42,836 nt of DNA from Streptantibioticus parmotrematis (GTDB lineage: Bacteria; Actinomycetota; Actinomycetes; Streptomycetales; Streptomycetaceae), in NCBI RefSeq assembly GCF_019890615.1, contig NZ_JAINVZ010000039.1, positions 1-42,836 on the forward strand. The letters run 5' to 3'. Shown in pieces: positions 7,915 through 17,353 of this stretch. The translations under genes were made by a program, and so were the position numbers. Each line of letters opens with the position of its first letter. Within the stretch, counting starts at the first letter, position 1. The notes beneath the pieces were generated by a model. The model searched no databases, was not told the DNA's origin, and was given only the letters and a program-made list of their open reading frames with translations.

Positions 7915-9222
7915 GTGAGCGTCGACGACGGACAGGCGGACGTCAAACGGGACCTCGAGCGGGCGAGGTCGCGACTGCGCCTGCTGTCGGACGCCAGTGT
8001 GGCGCTCGCGAGCATTCTCGACGCGGACGAGGCGCTGGGCCGTCTCGCGCGGCTGATAGTGCCGCACCTGGGCGACGCCTGCGTGATCGACTTGGTGGAG
8101 CACGGCCGGGTGCGCCGGGTCACCACTGTGCACCGCGACACCGCGCGTCGTCTCCCGCGTCCCCCGCACAACCCCCCTCCCGGCCCCGGTGACTCACCCG
8201 CTCCGTTGGCCAGGGTGCTCAGGGGTGCCGGCCCGTTGGCGACTACCGACTTCGGGCCGCCGGCGGAACCCGGGTCGCTCCAGGCCGCTCAGCTGCGTCT
8301 GTACCGGGGACTGGACGCCGGAACGGTGCTCATCATTCCGCTCAAGGTACATCGAGAGGTTCTCGGCGCGTTGAGTCTGGTGCGGCCGGCGTCCTCCGGA
8401 CCGTTCGAGCAGGAAGTGGTCGACATCGCCGGCGACCTGGCCTACCGCGCGGGCCTGGCTCTGGAGAACGCGCGCTTGTACGCCCTTCAGCAGAACACCG
8501 CCGAGCAACTGCAACGCTCACTTCTGCCGGAGCTCACCGACTTCAGCCGGCTCCAGCTGACAGCCCGCTACGTACCCGCCCGCAAGGGCGTCGAGGTCGG
8601 AGGCGACTGGTACGACGCGTTCGCCCTGCCCGACGGCTCGACGGTACTGGCGATCGGCGATGTCGTGGGGCACGACTTGACCGCGGCGGTGCGGATGGGC
8701 CAACTGCGCAACATGCTGCGAGCCCTGGCCTTCGACAGCGGCGACTCGCCCGCAGGCGTCATGCGTCGCCTCGACGGCACCATGCAGGGCCTGAGCAGCA
8801 CCGAACTGGTCACCGCGGTCATCACCCGCGTCTACACCCCGCCCTCCGGGCCCTGGCTGGCCCACTGGACGAACGCCGGTCACCCGCCGCCCCTGCTGAC
8901 CAGCCCCACGGAGGGCAGCCGACTGCTGGAAGACGGCTTGGCGCCGGTTTTGGGGGTGGACACGTCGATCGCTCGCGGCGATGCCCTCACTCCCCTTCCA
9001 CCGGACAGCACGCTCTTGCTGTACACGGACGGGCTCATCGAACGGCCTGGTGAGAACATCAGTCGCGGCTTGACCCGGCTGCGGCAGCATGGCGCAAGCC
9101 TGGCCCACCTGCCGCTGGAAGAGTTCTGCGACGGCTTGTTGGAGCGTCTCACCGACGGCCACCAGGATGACGTGGCCATTCTCGCTCTGCGCGTGCCGGC
9201 TCAGACACAGGTCCTGTCCTGA
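7915..9222 (+). CDS. GAF-domain SpoIIE-type PP2C protein phosphatase
   Basis: A 435-residue protein with a helical start (residues 8-40), a GAF domain (about 35-190, ending LALENARLYALQQ) and a C-terminal SpoIIE/PP2C phosphatase domain from about residue 200. Metal-binding and catalytic blocks are seen as LLPEL...YVPA, GGDWYDAF (229-234), IGDVVGHD (247-254), GHPPPLLT, LLLYTDGLIE and GHQDDVAILALRV. Such proteins dephosphorylate anti-sigma-factor antagonists and so control stress sigma factors; unlike many Streptomyces members, this one has no HATPase (RsbW-like) domain. The GTG start at 7915 has a purine-rich site (GAAGGGGG) upstream. Its stop overlaps the ATG of the kinase-like gene, so they form an operon. 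Confidence 0.88.
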   Translation: MSVDDGQADVKRDLERARSRLRLLSDASVALASILDADEALGRLARLIVPHLGDACVIDLVEHGRVRRVTTVHRDTARRLPRPPHNPPPGPGDSPAPLARVLRGAGPLATTDFGPPAEPGSLQAAQLRLYRGLDAGTVLIIPLKVHREVLGALSLVRPASSGPFEQEVVDIAGDLAYRAGLALENARLYALQQNTAEQLQRSLLPELTDFSRLQLTARYVPARKGVEVGGDWYDAFALPDGSTVLAIGDVVGHDLTAAVRMGQLRNMLRALAFDSGDSPAGVMRRLDGTMQGLSSTELVTAVITRVYTPPSGPWLAHWTNAGHPPPLLTSPTEGSRLLEDGLAPVLGVDTSIARGDALTPLPPDSTLLLYTDGLIERPGENISRGLTRLRQHGASLAHLPLEEFCDGLLERLTDGHQDDVAILALRVPAQTQVLS

Positions 9223-10208
9223 TGAAGATGAACGCTGTCTCCGCGCGAGCGCTTCCTGCTTGGGTGGGCGGGTTGCCCGACGTACGCGTCGGCCGCTGGC
9301 AGCCGGTGAGCTGGCACCCCACCGACAAGTGGCTGCATGACGGCAAGTCCTTCGAGATCGGCGAACTGCTCTACGAGGACGAAGGCGGCCGGCCCCTGGG
9401 CGTTCGCCTGCTCGTGGACCCGGGCTCCGAACGGATGCCCCTCCCGGACGTGTACCGGGGGTTGGACCTGTTGTGGAGCTCGGGGTTTCGAAGCCCTTCG
9501 CCCTACCGCGTGCCCCGGCCATTCACGTACGACCAGGACACAGGCGTACTCGTCCGGGAGTTCATCCCGGGTAGCACCTGGGCCGACACCGTCCTGGGCG
9601 GCGACGGGCGGGACGCGGCCTCGGACGGTGTGGCCCGGTGGCTGTGTGCACTGCAGCGACTCCGCGTGACGCCTTCCGTCGCCGAACTCCCCAGGACGCC
9701 ATACCCGTATCGCACAGCCGAACAGGTAGCGGAGCTGCAGGACCAGATCGGCGACAGGGCGGCAGAGCGCCGCGTCGAGGCTGTCGGGCGAGAAGTACGC
9801 GAGCGGCTCGCCAGTTCGGCGGGCAGGCCGTTGGTGGTCTCGCACGGGGACCTGCACCCGAAGAACGTCCTCATCAGTGGTCACGCCGTCGTGGCCATCG
9901 ACACCGACAGGCTGGCCCTGCGCGACGAAGGCGCCGACCCAGGCCGGGCCATGGCGCAATTGATCAGCATGTCCGTCGCACGACGGGGACACGCCAGAGC
10001 CGGCGAAGCCGCCGCCGGAAGATTCTGGCGTTCCTACCGACGGTCCGGCGGCGCGGCAACGTGGCCGAAGACGGCGCCTCACGTAGTGGCCACACTCATC
10101 GAGTGCGTCCATTACCGGGTCGCGCTCGGTGACAACACATGGCCAGGACCTCATCACGGGTGGATCGCCTCCTGGGAACGCATCCTCCGTGGGGGCAAGC
10201 CTTGGTGA
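9222..10208 (+). CDS. Phosphotransferase (APH/choline kinase-like fold)
   Basis: A 328-residue protein of the aminoglycoside phosphotransferase/kinase-like superfamily. The catalytic loop is clear at about residue 208 as VVSHGDLHPKNVLI, and the metal-binding Asp follows in VVAIDTDRLAL. The N-lobe has GELLYEDEGGRPLGVRLLVDPGS, which may correspond to the nucleotide-binding strands, but a classical Lys is not obvious. The N-terminal 45 residues (WVGGLPDVRVGRWQPVSW) are an unusual extension. It overlaps the phosphatase gene by one base, so its product is probably made with it. It resembles the 357-residue kinase-like protein at 18571 in the catalytic loop and in overall layout. Substrate unknown. 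Confidence 0.75.
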   Translation: MKMNAVSARALPAWVGGLPDVRVGRWQPVSWHPTDKWLHDGKSFEIGELLYEDEGGRPLGVRLLVDPGSERMPLPDVYRGLDLLWSSGFRSPSPYRVPRPFTYDQDTGVLVREFIPGSTWADTVLGGDGRDAASDGVARWLCALQRLRVTPSVAELPRTPYPYRTAEQVAELQDQIGDRAAERRVEAVGREVRERLASSAGRPLVVSHGDLHPKNVLISGHAVVAIDTDRLALRDEGADPGRAMAQLISMSVARRGHARAGEAAAGRFWRSYRRSGGAATWPKTAPHVVATLIECVHYRVALGDNTWPGPHHGWIASWERILRGGKPW

Positions 10209-10411
10209 GCTGAAGACGCCTGTCTTGAGAGCCGCCTACGGCAGGGAGGCCTTACGGCGGAGCGGAGGAGCGGGGGGATGGGATTTCGCGATGGGCGGTT
10301 TGCTGAGCACGGTGGCGAGGTACGCAGCTAAGTGGCGGTGGGGCCCGCCTTCAACCGCGGAATGTCCGCCAACGGTCCCTGCACTCGTGATTCGGCGTGC
10401 AGGAGGACGGG

Positions 10412-12007
10412 TTGGTCTCGGGCCGGCAGCAGCGAACAGAACTCATCAGGACGCTCGACGAGCTCGGGCAGCTTGACGGCACCCAGGGGACCGCGACAGC
10501 AGGAAGACTGCTCCGCCGACTGACGACAGACTGCCTGCGGGTCCTGGTCGTCGGCGAGGAGGAACGGGGCAGAGGAAGCCTCGTCGAGGCGCTCGTCGGG
10601 CGGGCTGCGGTGCTCACGAACGCCTCGACTTCCACGTCGATATCGGCCACGGTGCCGGTGGGCTCCCCCGAGGGCGTCAGCGGGAGTGTGGAGCTGATCG
10701 TCGCGCCGCCCGCCGACTCCGTCTACGACGGCGCACAGGCAAGCCAGGCGTGGGCGGCTGTGGACGTCGTGATCGTCGTGCTCACCGCGGACTTCCCTCT
10801 GTCGGCCACCGAACGCTCACGGCTGACCAAGGCCGGCCAAGCCGCGGTACCCGCGCTGGTCGTGCTGAACAAGGCAGACCGCCTTGGCGCCGAGGAGTTG
10901 GCCGAGACGGTCTTGGTCGCCAGATCCTGCGTGGAAGCCGCCTACGGTCGTGAACTGGCGGTCTACCCGGTCTCAGCCGAGATCGCGATGAGCGGCGGCG
11001 GCCGCGACACCCTCTCTGCCCTTCGCTGGTCCGCTTTCATGACAGCGTTCCACGAGAAGGTCCCGGCGGATCATGGTCGGCAACTGACCGACGCCGTCGC
11101 TGCCCAGGCGTATCACGTGATCAGCACGCTCCTGGACGAGACCCGACTGCTGCTTCGGGCCCATGCGCTGCGAGAGTCCGGCAACGGGGCACAGGTTCGC
11201 CACTTTCAGGCGCAGTTGACGAGAATCCGTGCGTCTCGCCGGAATGTCACCGAGGCCATCACCGAGGAGGTCAGGCGCCTGTCCGAGGAGACGGACGCGG
11301 CAGCGAGAACGCAGGCCCAGCGCCTGCGAGTAACGATCGAAAGGTCCTTGGACACACGGCTGTCCGGAGACTGGCAGGACCTGCCGACGGGAGAGCTGGA
11401 CGAACAAGGCTTGGCCTTTCTCACGCGCACGGTCGCTGAGGGTACGAACTCCTGGTGCCGTCGGCAGGCCGTACGGCTCCAAGAAGCCATGCACGAGCTG
11501 GCGCGGGCGGCCGAGGCAGGCCAGGAGTCCCAGTTGACGACGGTGAGAGCAGCGGCCCGAGACCTACTGGACCTGGATCTGAGGATTTCTGCCGAGCCGA
11601 TCGAGCCGGACGACAACGGCTGGTTCGCCTACTCGCCACCGGATACGAACAGTCGGCCGAACTTGCTGGCTTACGTGGCCCGAGGCCATCTTCCCGGACG
11701 GCTCGGACGTGGCCACGTCTCACGTCATCTGAGCGACTTGGCCCGTGACTTGACGGAGCAACAGGTAGGGCGGGCTCGGTCCAGCCTTCGACACCAACTC
11801 TCCGAGGCCGCGCAGAACCTCTCCCAGGCCCTTCTTCGACGCGTCACCGCCTGCGTGGCAAGTCTGGAGGACGCTCTGACGGAAGCCGCTCACATAGCCG
11901 CGCTGCCGAAATCCCAGGCCGCCACGCGACTGACCGCGGCCGAAAGACGCGAGAAGGCGCTGGGCGAACTCGCCCAGCGCATCCAGGCGCTCCGCACACG
12001 CTCCTGA
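10412..12007 (+). CDS. Dynamin-like GTPase-fold protein with degenerate P-loop
   Basis: About 531 residues with a GTPase-like N-terminal domain and long helices after it, as in bacterial dynamin-like proteins. The P-loop position reads VVGEEERGRGSLVEALVG, where the usual GK[ST] is GRG, so nucleotide binding may be weak or lost. The base-specificity motif is intact as VLNKADRL, and VVIVVLTADFPLSATE resembles the switch region. From about residue 240 the protein is mostly helical and coiled coil (RIRASRRNVTEAITEEVRRL; RREKALGELAQRIQALRTR). I chose the TTG at 10412 because AGGAGG lies five bases before it; a GTG at 10397 is in frame but lies before that site. It is 188 bases after the kinase-like gene, same direction. 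A membrane-remodelling or scaffold role is inference. Confidence 0.65.
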   Translation: MVSGRQQRTELIRTLDELGQLDGTQGTATAGRLLRRLTTDCLRVLVVGEEERGRGSLVEALVGRAAVLTNASTSTSISATVPVGSPEGVSGSVELIVAPPADSVYDGAQASQAWAAVDVVIVVLTADFPLSATERSRLTKAGQAAVPALVVLNKADRLGAEELAETVLVARSCVEAAYGRELAVYPVSAEIAMSGGGRDTLSALRWSAFMTAFHEKVPADHGRQLTDAVAAQAYHVISTLLDETRLLLRAHALRESGNGAQVRHFQAQLTRIRASRRNVTEAITEEVRRLSEETDAAARTQAQRLRVTIERSLDTRLSGDWQDLPTGELDEQGLAFLTRTVAEGTNSWCRRQAVRLQEAMHELARAAEAGQESQLTTVRAAARDLLDLDLRISAEPIEPDDNGWFAYSPPDTNSRPNLLAYVARGHLPGRLGRGHVSRHLSDLARDLTEQQVGRARSSLRHQLSEAAQNLSQALLRRVTACVASLEDALTEAAHIAALPKSQAATRLTAAERREKALGELAQRIQALRTRS

Positions 12008-12089
12008 CCGCGTGTTGCTCTTCGCGCCAGGCACGGACGCGCACTCATACCGACGACTCGAAAGAGACCGAGGAAAGACAGGAACAGCC

Positions 12090-14180
12090 GTGACCACAGA
12101 CGAATCGCGAGACGCCAAGAACCGGCAGCTGGATGGCTTCCGGGCCCATCCCGAGCACAGCGCCCTCACCACGGACCAGGGGGTGCGTATCGACGACACC
12201 GACAACGCGCTGCGCGCCGGGACACGTGGGCCGACGTTGCTCGAGGACTTCCACAACCGGGAGAAGATCACCCACTTCGACCACGAACGCATCCCCGAGA
12301 GGGTTGTGCACGCCCGCGGTGCCGGCGCTTACGGCTACTTCGAGGCCTACGAGTCACTGGCCGAGTACACGTGTGCCGACTTCCTCGGCGAGGCCGGGCG
12401 GCGGACGCCGGTGTTCGTGCGCTTCTCCACGGTGCAAGGCCCACGGGGCTCGGCCGACACCGTGCGAGACGTGCGCGGTTTCGCCACCAAGTTCTACACC
12501 CGGGAGGGCAACTACGACCTTGTCGGAAACAACTTTCCCGTGTTCTTCGTCCAGGACGCGGTCAAGTTCCCGGACTTCGTGCACGCGGTGAAGATGGAAC
12601 CGGACAGCGAGATGCCCACCGGCGCCTCCGCTCACGACACGTTCTGGGATTTCTGCTCGCTTCAGCCTGAGTCCACCCACATGCTGATGTGGCTGATGTC
12701 GGACCGCGCCATCCCCCGCAGCTACCGCATGATGCAGGGCTTCGGGGTGCACACCTTCCGCTTCGTCACCGACGACGGTCGCGGCACGTTGGTGAAGTTC
12801 CACTGGAGGCCGAAACTCGGCGTGCACTCACTGGTGTGGGACGAGGCTCAGATCGCGGCGGGCCGAGACCCTGACTTCAACCGGCGTGACCTGTGGGAGG
12901 CCATCGAGTCCGGCGACCACCCCGAATGGGAGCTGGGTGTGCAGTTGGTACCAGAGGGGGACGAGCACGCCTTCGGCTTCGACCTGCTGGACGCAACGAA
13001 GATCATCCCCGAGGAGCAGGTGCCGGTGCGTCCGATCGGACGCATGGTGCTCGATCGGAACCCGCAGAACTTCTTCGCCGAGACCGAGCAGGTCGCCTTC
13101 CACACGGCCAACGTGGTGCCGGGCATCGACTTCACCAACGACCCGCTGCTCCAGGGCCGCAACTTCTCCTACCTCGACACCCAACTGATCCGGCTCGGCG
13201 GCCCCAACTTCAGCCAGATTCCCATCAATCGGCCCCTCGCGGAGGTGCACCACAATCACCGCGACGGCTACGGCCAGCAGGTCATTCACCCAGGTACCAA
13301 CTACTTTCCCAACTCGCTGGGAGGCGGATGCCCAGCGCACGCCGGGGCGGGCGGCGGTGCCGGAGTGTTCCGGCACTACCAGGAGCGAATCGACGGCGAG
13401 AAGATCCGCGTACGCAGCGCCAGCTTCGACGACCATTACAGCCAGGCCGCTTTGTTCTGGAACAGCATGGCCGACTGGGAAAGGCGCCACATCGTGGAAG
13501 CGTTCCGCTTCGAGCTGGGCAAGGTCGAATCCGCCGCTGTGCAACAGCGGATGGTGGACAACCTCGGCAACGTCGACCCCGAGCTCGCCGCTCAAGTGGC
13601 CGACGGCCTCGGCATGACTGCACCTACCCAGTCGCGACGTGGGAGCGAGGAAGTCTCGCCGGCCCTCAGCCAGGAGAACCTGCGCGCTCCCGGTATCTGC
13701 ACCCGCAAGGTGGCGGTGCTGGTGGCGGAAGGCACAGACGCAGCCCAGACGGATGCCATGCGGGAGCGACTGGCTGACGAAGGGGCGGTTGTGGAGGTGT
13801 TGGCTGAGAAGGGCGGCATCGTGGGCGGCGCCGACGGCACCGCGATCGAAGTGGACCGCGCCCTGCGCACGGCGGCCTCGGTACTCTACGACGCGGTCGC
13901 GGTACCGGGAGGAGCCGAAGCGGTCGAAACCTTGGAGGCCGACCCTGCCGCGGTGCGGTTCGTGGCCGAGGCTTACCGGCACGGGAAACCGTTGGCCATG
14001 CTGGGCGAAGCCAGCAGGCTCATGCACGCCGCCGGGCTCCCTGTGACCGTCGTGGACGATCCCGCCCCGAGCCAGGGTCTATGCGTCGGCGCGGGTGAGG
14101 TCGCCGACAGGGTCACCAGGGAGTTCGTCTCCGCCATTGAGCAACACCGCTTTCCCGTGCGGCCCGGTATGTTCGGCTGA
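12090..14180 (+). CDS. katE: Large-subunit catalase, HPII (KatE) type
   Basis: A 696-residue monofunctional haem catalase of clade 2. It breaks down hydrogen peroxide in the cytoplasm. Residues seen are the distal His74 in [14 protein letters not shown], the distal Asn147 in [14 protein letters not shown], and the proximal Tyr in [17 protein letters not shown]. From about residue 545 there is the extra C-terminal domain of large catalases, which has a flavodoxin/class I glutamine amidotransferase-like fold ([33 protein letters not shown]). The GTG at 12090 has AGGAAC upstream; the frame is open earlier, but homologues begin near here with [18 protein letters not shown]. It follows the dynamin-like gene by about 80 bases and may be cotranscribed or have its own promoter. 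Confidence 0.95.
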   Translation: MTTDESRDAKNRQLDGFRAHPEHSALTTDQGVRIDDTDNALRAGTRGPTLLEDFHNREKITHFDHERIPERVVHARGAGAYGYFEAYESLAEYTCADFLGEAGRRTPVFVRFSTVQGPRGSADTVRDVRGFATKFYTREGNYDLVGNNFPVFFVQDAVKFPDFVHAVKMEPDSEMPTGASAHDTFWDFCSLQPESTHMLMWLMSDRAIPRSYRMMQGFGVHTFRFVTDDGRGTLVKFHWRPKLGVHSLVWDEAQIAAGRDPDFNRRDLWEAIESGDHPEWELGVQLVPEGDEHAFGFDLLDATKIIPEEQVPVRPIGRMVLDRNPQNFFAETEQVAFHTANVVPGIDFTNDPLLQGRNFSYLDTQLIRLGGPNFSQIPINRPLAEVHHNHRDGYGQQVIHPGTNYFPNSLGGGCPAHAGAGGGAGVFRHYQERIDGEKIRVRSASFDDHYSQAALFWNSMADWERRHIVEAFRFELGKVESAAVQQRMVDNLGNVDPELAAQVADGLGMTAPTQSRRGSEEVSPALSQENLRAPGICTRKVAVLVAEGTDAAQTDAMRERLADEGAVVEVLAEKGGIVGGADGTAIEVDRALRTAASVLYDAVAVPGGAEAVETLEADPAAVRFVAEAYRHGKPLAMLGEASRLMHAAGLPVTVVDDPAPSQGLCVGAGEVADRVTREFVSAIEQHRFPVRPGMFG

Positions 14181-14244
14181 ACGACGGCGCTCCCGACGGG
14201 GACCGTTGTGCTCGCGGTGCCGCTCGGTGGGCTGTGGTCGAGGA

Positions 14245-14502
14245 TCAGCGTCGCCGTTTGCCACGCTCACCGGACCACAGCCCGCTCTCCTTGCCCGGGG
14301 GCCAGGGAGGGACCACCCCGTCGGGCAAGAGCAGGAACCATTGGCCGCAGTCGGCGAGGAGGACCGCTTCGAGGCGGTCCGGCGGGTTCCAGCGCCAATT
14401 ACCAGGATACCTCCAGCGGCTTCGGGCAGAAGGGCGTTGCCTCGTGCCTCGAGCAGCCGGACCGACCGCACGCCCCCGGGCGCCGCAGTCTCCCGACCTC
14501 AT
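14245..14502 (-). CDS. Possible small protein or remnant, unknown
   Basis: A minus-strand frame whose C-terminal half looks protein-like: NWRWNPPDRLEAVLLADCGQ, then WFLLLPDGVVPPWPPGKES. The first half is Arg-rich and poorly biased, so the start at 14502 is uncertain and the reading may be only the tail of a decayed gene. It lies in a 395-base gap between the catalase and DUF211 genes. An inverted repeat at 14361-14380 (GGACCGC, six bases, GCGGTCC) lies within it. I do not recognise the family. Confidence 0.3.
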   Translation of the reverse strand: MRSGDCGARGRAVGPAARGTRQRPSARSRWRYPGNWRWNPPDRLEAVLLADCGQWFLLLPDGVVPPWPPGKESGLWSGERGKRRR

Positions 14503-14575
14503 GGTGTATTCGGGTGCTCTCCGTGGTACCGGGAGGCATCGACCGTTTCCGAGCACCATTCCGACCGGAGGCACT

Positions 14576-14860
14576 ATGCCGATCCGCCGTCTCGTCCTCG
14601 ACATCGACAAGACCGTCCAAGAACCCGATCTCGTCCTTCTGGCCCGTACGATCGAGGCGTCGGAGGGCGTTGACGCCGTGAGTGTCATCGTCACCGACAT
14701 CGACATCGAGACGGTCGGAACGGACGTCACCGTGGAGGGACCGGACATCAATGTCGACGTGCTGATCCATTCCATCGAGCACATCGGAGCCGTCGTGCAC
14801 AGCATTGACCAGGTGGTCGCCGGTGACCGCCTGATCGAGGGCAGGCTGCGGCGGCGGTGA
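14576..14860 (+). CDS. DUF211 family protein
   Basis: A 94-residue protein with the DUF211 pattern. It begins MPIRRLVLDIDKTVQEPDLV, has a ferredoxin-like beta-alpha-beta core (LARTIEASEGVDAVSVIVTDIDIETVGTDVTVEGPDI), and ends with the conserved IEHIGAVVHSIDQVVAGDRL. The family is common in archaea, where its members are small ferredoxin-fold proteins that assemble in rings; function is not established. The ATG at 14576 has GGAGG four bases upstream. It is transcribed alone, downstream of the catalase gene. The match is strong across the whole length, so the family assignment is secure but the role is not. Confidence 0.85.
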   Translation: MPIRRLVLDIDKTVQEPDLVLLARTIEASEGVDAVSVIVTDIDIETVGTDVTVEGPDINVDVLIHSIEHIGAVVHSIDQVVAGDRLIEGRLRRR

Positions 14861-15227
14861 GCCGCGAGACGGAGAAGCGGGCGGGACGGCCGGACCTCGG
14901 CTCCCCCGTCGCAAAGAGCGGCTCACAGGAGGCATACACACGGACGAGGCCGGGCAGACTCCTGGCGGCGATGAGGCTCGCCGTTACCCGCACCAGCCGG
15001 TGCTGATGGCCTCTACGAGGAACGCCGCAAAGTCGAATGGGCTCTGCGGCCGATCACCGTGGAGGCCATTCGTATGTACCCGCACACGCCATTCGGTGTG
15101 CAGATAGCATCCACCTCTCGACACCCTGGGCGCGCGGCATCCTTCTGTGCCCCGCAATGGCGAGGGCTCACTGCCCTCCTTCGGGACCAAGCAGTACGCC
15201 CGATACACGTGGATGCCCGCGCGATGC

Positions 15228-15617
15228 ATGCGCTGGGTGGCTGAGGTGGCTGCCACCGAGTACGAAGACGCGGCAGCGGCGATAGTCAGGGTTGCGCAAT
15301 GCACGATTGTGAACGCCAAGTGGCATCTGTGTCAGGAGTGGGCGATCGCCCGTTTGGCCAAGCACCGTGGGCTCGCCTGCGTAGCGCTCTTCCCCGACCA
15401 CCCGGTCGTCCAGCTCATTGCATACAACGGGCAGTTGCTCGGCCGCGCCCGCTGGCACCGAACCGGGACCACCGCTCGTTGGATCGCTACACAGGAACCA
15501 ATCGCACACGAAATCGGCAACTACCGTTCCCTGCACGGTGCGGCACGAGCACTGGCCCAGGCAGCCGGCATGCCACACCGCGTGGTCACCTGCCTGCCGG
15601 ATCAAGCGTGGGAGTGA
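15228..15617 (+). CDS. Unknown protein, paralogue of the gene at 17354
   Basis: About 129 residues if the ATG at 15228 is used; the frame is open back to 15147. The C-terminal half (PVVQLIAYNGQLLGRARWHR, then RWIATQE, then IGNYRSLHGAARALAQAAG) aligns along its length with the minus-strand product at 17354 (DAIQLVTYDGEYLGSIRLAG, SWVAVPEG, AGTFHSPKAAAKALGLAAD). The fold looks like a small beta-sheet followed by a helix that may be a partial Pfam-type repeat. The N-terminal half contains two cysteines not shared with the paralogue. Function unknown. A 16-base palindrome at 15651-15666 (CCGCCCGGCCGGGCGG) lies just after the stop. Confidence 0.55.
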   Translation: MRWVAEVAATEYEDAAAAIVRVAQCTIVNAKWHLCQEWAIARLAKHRGLACVALFPDHPVVQLIAYNGQLLGRARWHRTGTTARWIATQEPIAHEIGNYRSLHGAARALAQAAGMPHRVVTCLPDQAWE

Positions 15618-15896
15618 GGAAAACTACCTGTCACCCGGTCCACGCCTCTCCCGCCCGGCCGGGCGGCGGCACGCTCGCCGGATCAACGGCGCCGCAGTGG
15701 CGGGCGCCCAGGGAGGACGACAACGGCCCAGCCGCCGTACTCGGGCCGGAACACCACTCGCGCGGTCGTGCCCGACTTCCACAGCTCGTCCGCCCGGTGC
15801 TCTGCCGCCCTACGCGCCTGCGGACCGACACCGAACTGCTCGATGCGTCGTGACTCCAGCGGACCAGCCGCAGAGCCCCCGCGCCTTGAACCCTCG

Positions 15897-16781
15897 TCAG
15901 CCACCGTGCGCCTCGTTCTCGCGGTACGCCGCAAGCACTTCCGGTACGCCGCCGTCCATACGCACACGACCCGCTTCCATCCACACCGCCCGCCCGCAGC
16001 TCTCCTCGATCGCCGCCAGCGAATGGCTCACCAGGAACACCGTCCCCGCCTCCGCCCGCATTTCCTCGAGCCGCCGCGCGCTGCGGTGCCGGAACTCCGC
16101 GTCCCCGGTGGCCAGTGCCTCGTCGATGAGCAGCACTTCATGCGGCGCGGCGGTGGTGATGGCAAACCGCAACCGCTGTGCCATGCCGGTGGAGTACGTG
16201 CGCAATGGCCGGTCCAGTGCCTCGCCGAGCCCCGCGAACTCGGCGATCCCGGCGAAGGCGTCCCGCACTTGGCGCGCCGACATTCCCATCGCCAGACAGC
16301 CGAGCACGATGTTGCGTTCACCGCTCAGGTCGCCCATCAGGCCTGGATCAACGCCCAGCAGCGACGGCCGCTCCCGCACGTAGACGCGTCCCGCGTCCGG
16401 CGGCAGAAGACCGGCGATCGCTCGCAACAGGGTGGACTTGCCGGAGCCGTTACGGCCGATCACGCCGATCACATCGCCACGGCGGGTCATCAGGCTCACG
16501 CCGCGCACCGCCCGCACCGTACGCGTTCCCGCACCGCGTTCACCGTGCAGCATCCGCCATACGGCCCCGGGGGCACCGCCCCTGCGTCCCCCTGCCATGG
16601 GCACTCGGTAGGTCACATGGAGATCGTCCACGAGCACGGACAGCTCGCCCGGCGCGGCCGTGGCCGACCCGGCCGGGGGCGCCGACGACGTCGGGGACGT
16701 CGTGGTCGTGCCACCAGGCCCGCCCGGGACCTGGATCGAGCCGGTCGCGTCACCCGGGTCGTTCGCGGCACAAGTGCTCAT
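15897..16781 (-). CDS. ABC transporter ATPase, polysaccharide/teichoic acid export type, orphan
   Basis: A 294-residue ATPase of the TagH/Wzt (ABC-2 polysaccharide export) subfamily. After a low-complexity Thr/Ser/Gly/Pro start (residues 1-45) it has VRAVRGVSLMTRRGDVIGVI and the Walker A GRNGSGKST. A Q-loop region (LLGVDPGLMGDLSGERNI) and a YSTGMAQRLRFAI signature follow. This signature, with YSTGM rather than LSGGQ, is typical of the subfamily. Walker B is VLLIDEALATGD and the switch His is in LVSHS. The start ATG at 16781 gives the usual length for the ATPase core. No cognate TagG-like permease or glycosyltransferase gene is nearby, which is odd because these ATPases are normally next to one. 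It may serve a permease elsewhere or be left from a lost cluster. Confidence 0.85.
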   Translation of the reverse strand: MSTCAANDPGDATGSIQVPGGPGGTTTTSPTSSAPPAGSATAAPGELSVLVDDLHVTYRVPMAGGRRGGAPGAVWRMLHGERGAGTRTVRAVRGVSLMTRRGDVIGVIGRNGSGKSTLLRAIAGLLPPDAGRVYVRERPSLLGVDPGLMGDLSGERNIVLGCLAMGMSARQVRDAFAGIAEFAGLGEALDRPLRTYSTGMAQRLRFAITTAAPHEVLLIDEALATGDAEFRHRSARRLEEMRAEAGTVFLVSHSLAAIEESCGRAVWMEAGRVRMDGGVPEVLAAYRENEAHGG

Positions 16782-17047
16782 CCGGTTCCCGCCTCTCAGC
16801 AGGGACCGTTGGCGGCCTCCGGCCGCGGTTCGGCGGTGAGCCCCTCCACCGTCTTGGACACCACGGTAAGCGTGCCCCACGGTGCCTTCCAGCCGAAGGC
16901 GTACGAACGGGCCCATTGGCCGGCTCCTCACGCCTTCGTGCCCATGTACACCTGTAGCCCGTAGGCGGCTGCTGACGCGGCAGCGATCGCTGCGACGAGG
17001 CAGGGTCGTGGCCGCGGCTCCTCGTCCGTTCGGACATCCGGTGTGCC
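16782..17047. other. Upstream region of the ABC ATPase, with a possible tiny membrane peptide
   Basis: This interval holds the presumed promoter of the minus-strand ATPase gene. A short minus-strand frame (17056-16928, 42 residues, GTG start) encodes an acidic/Pro-Arg start followed by one hydrophobic stretch, CLVAAIAAASAAAYGLQVYM. It could be a small membrane peptide or the tail of a decayed gene; support is weak. Confidence 0.25.
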
Positions 17048-17302
17048 GTGGCGCACAATGGAGTTGTGCGTGGCGAATACCATCCGGTGGTGGTTCACCC
17101 GCCCGGCCCGAAGGGGCGGCGTGTGACGGTTGACGGTGTACAGGCCGGGTACGCGCTTTCGCGGATGGACGTCCTGTGGATGTTGTGGGAAGCCGGGTAC
17201 GAACCGGATGACATCGAACTGGATGACACGGAACTCGTCGATTGGCGCGGCGGCGGCCCTGACGCATGGGACGGTCCGCCGGGTGTCGCGGCAGCCGGAT
17301 AG
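17048..17302 (+). CDS. Small acidic unknown protein
   Basis: An 84-residue frame starting at GTG 17048 (a second in-frame GTG is at 17066). The sequence VRGEYHPVVVHPPGPKGRRV, then TVDGVQAGYALSRMDVLWMLWEAGYEPDDIELDDTELVDWRGGGPDAW, has the bias and composition of a real actinobacterial gene: a short beta-strand region, one helix (DVLWMLWEAG) and an acidic end with WRGGGPD. I believe similar short proteins occur in Streptomyces but cannot name a family. No signal peptide or membrane segment. It is convergent with the small gene at 17354. Confidence 0.5.
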   Translation: MAHNGVVRGEYHPVVVHPPGPKGRRVTVDGVQAGYALSRMDVLWMLWEAGYEPDDIELDDTELVDWRGGGPDAWDGPPGVAAAG

Positions 17303-17353
17303 CCCGCCCCCGCGTCCAGTGTGAGAGCGGGTCCGGCGCGCAGGGCGCCGGGT

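Noticed and set aside
12012-12089. Upstream extension of the catalase frame
   Set aside because: The 26 extra codons are Arg-rich, and a good start with a ribosome site follows at 12090, where homologues begin.
14361-14380. Hairpin GGACCGC-N6-GCGGTCC as a catalase terminator
   Set aside because: It is about 180 bases after the catalase stop, has a short stem, and may be inside a small reading frame; support as a terminator is too weak.
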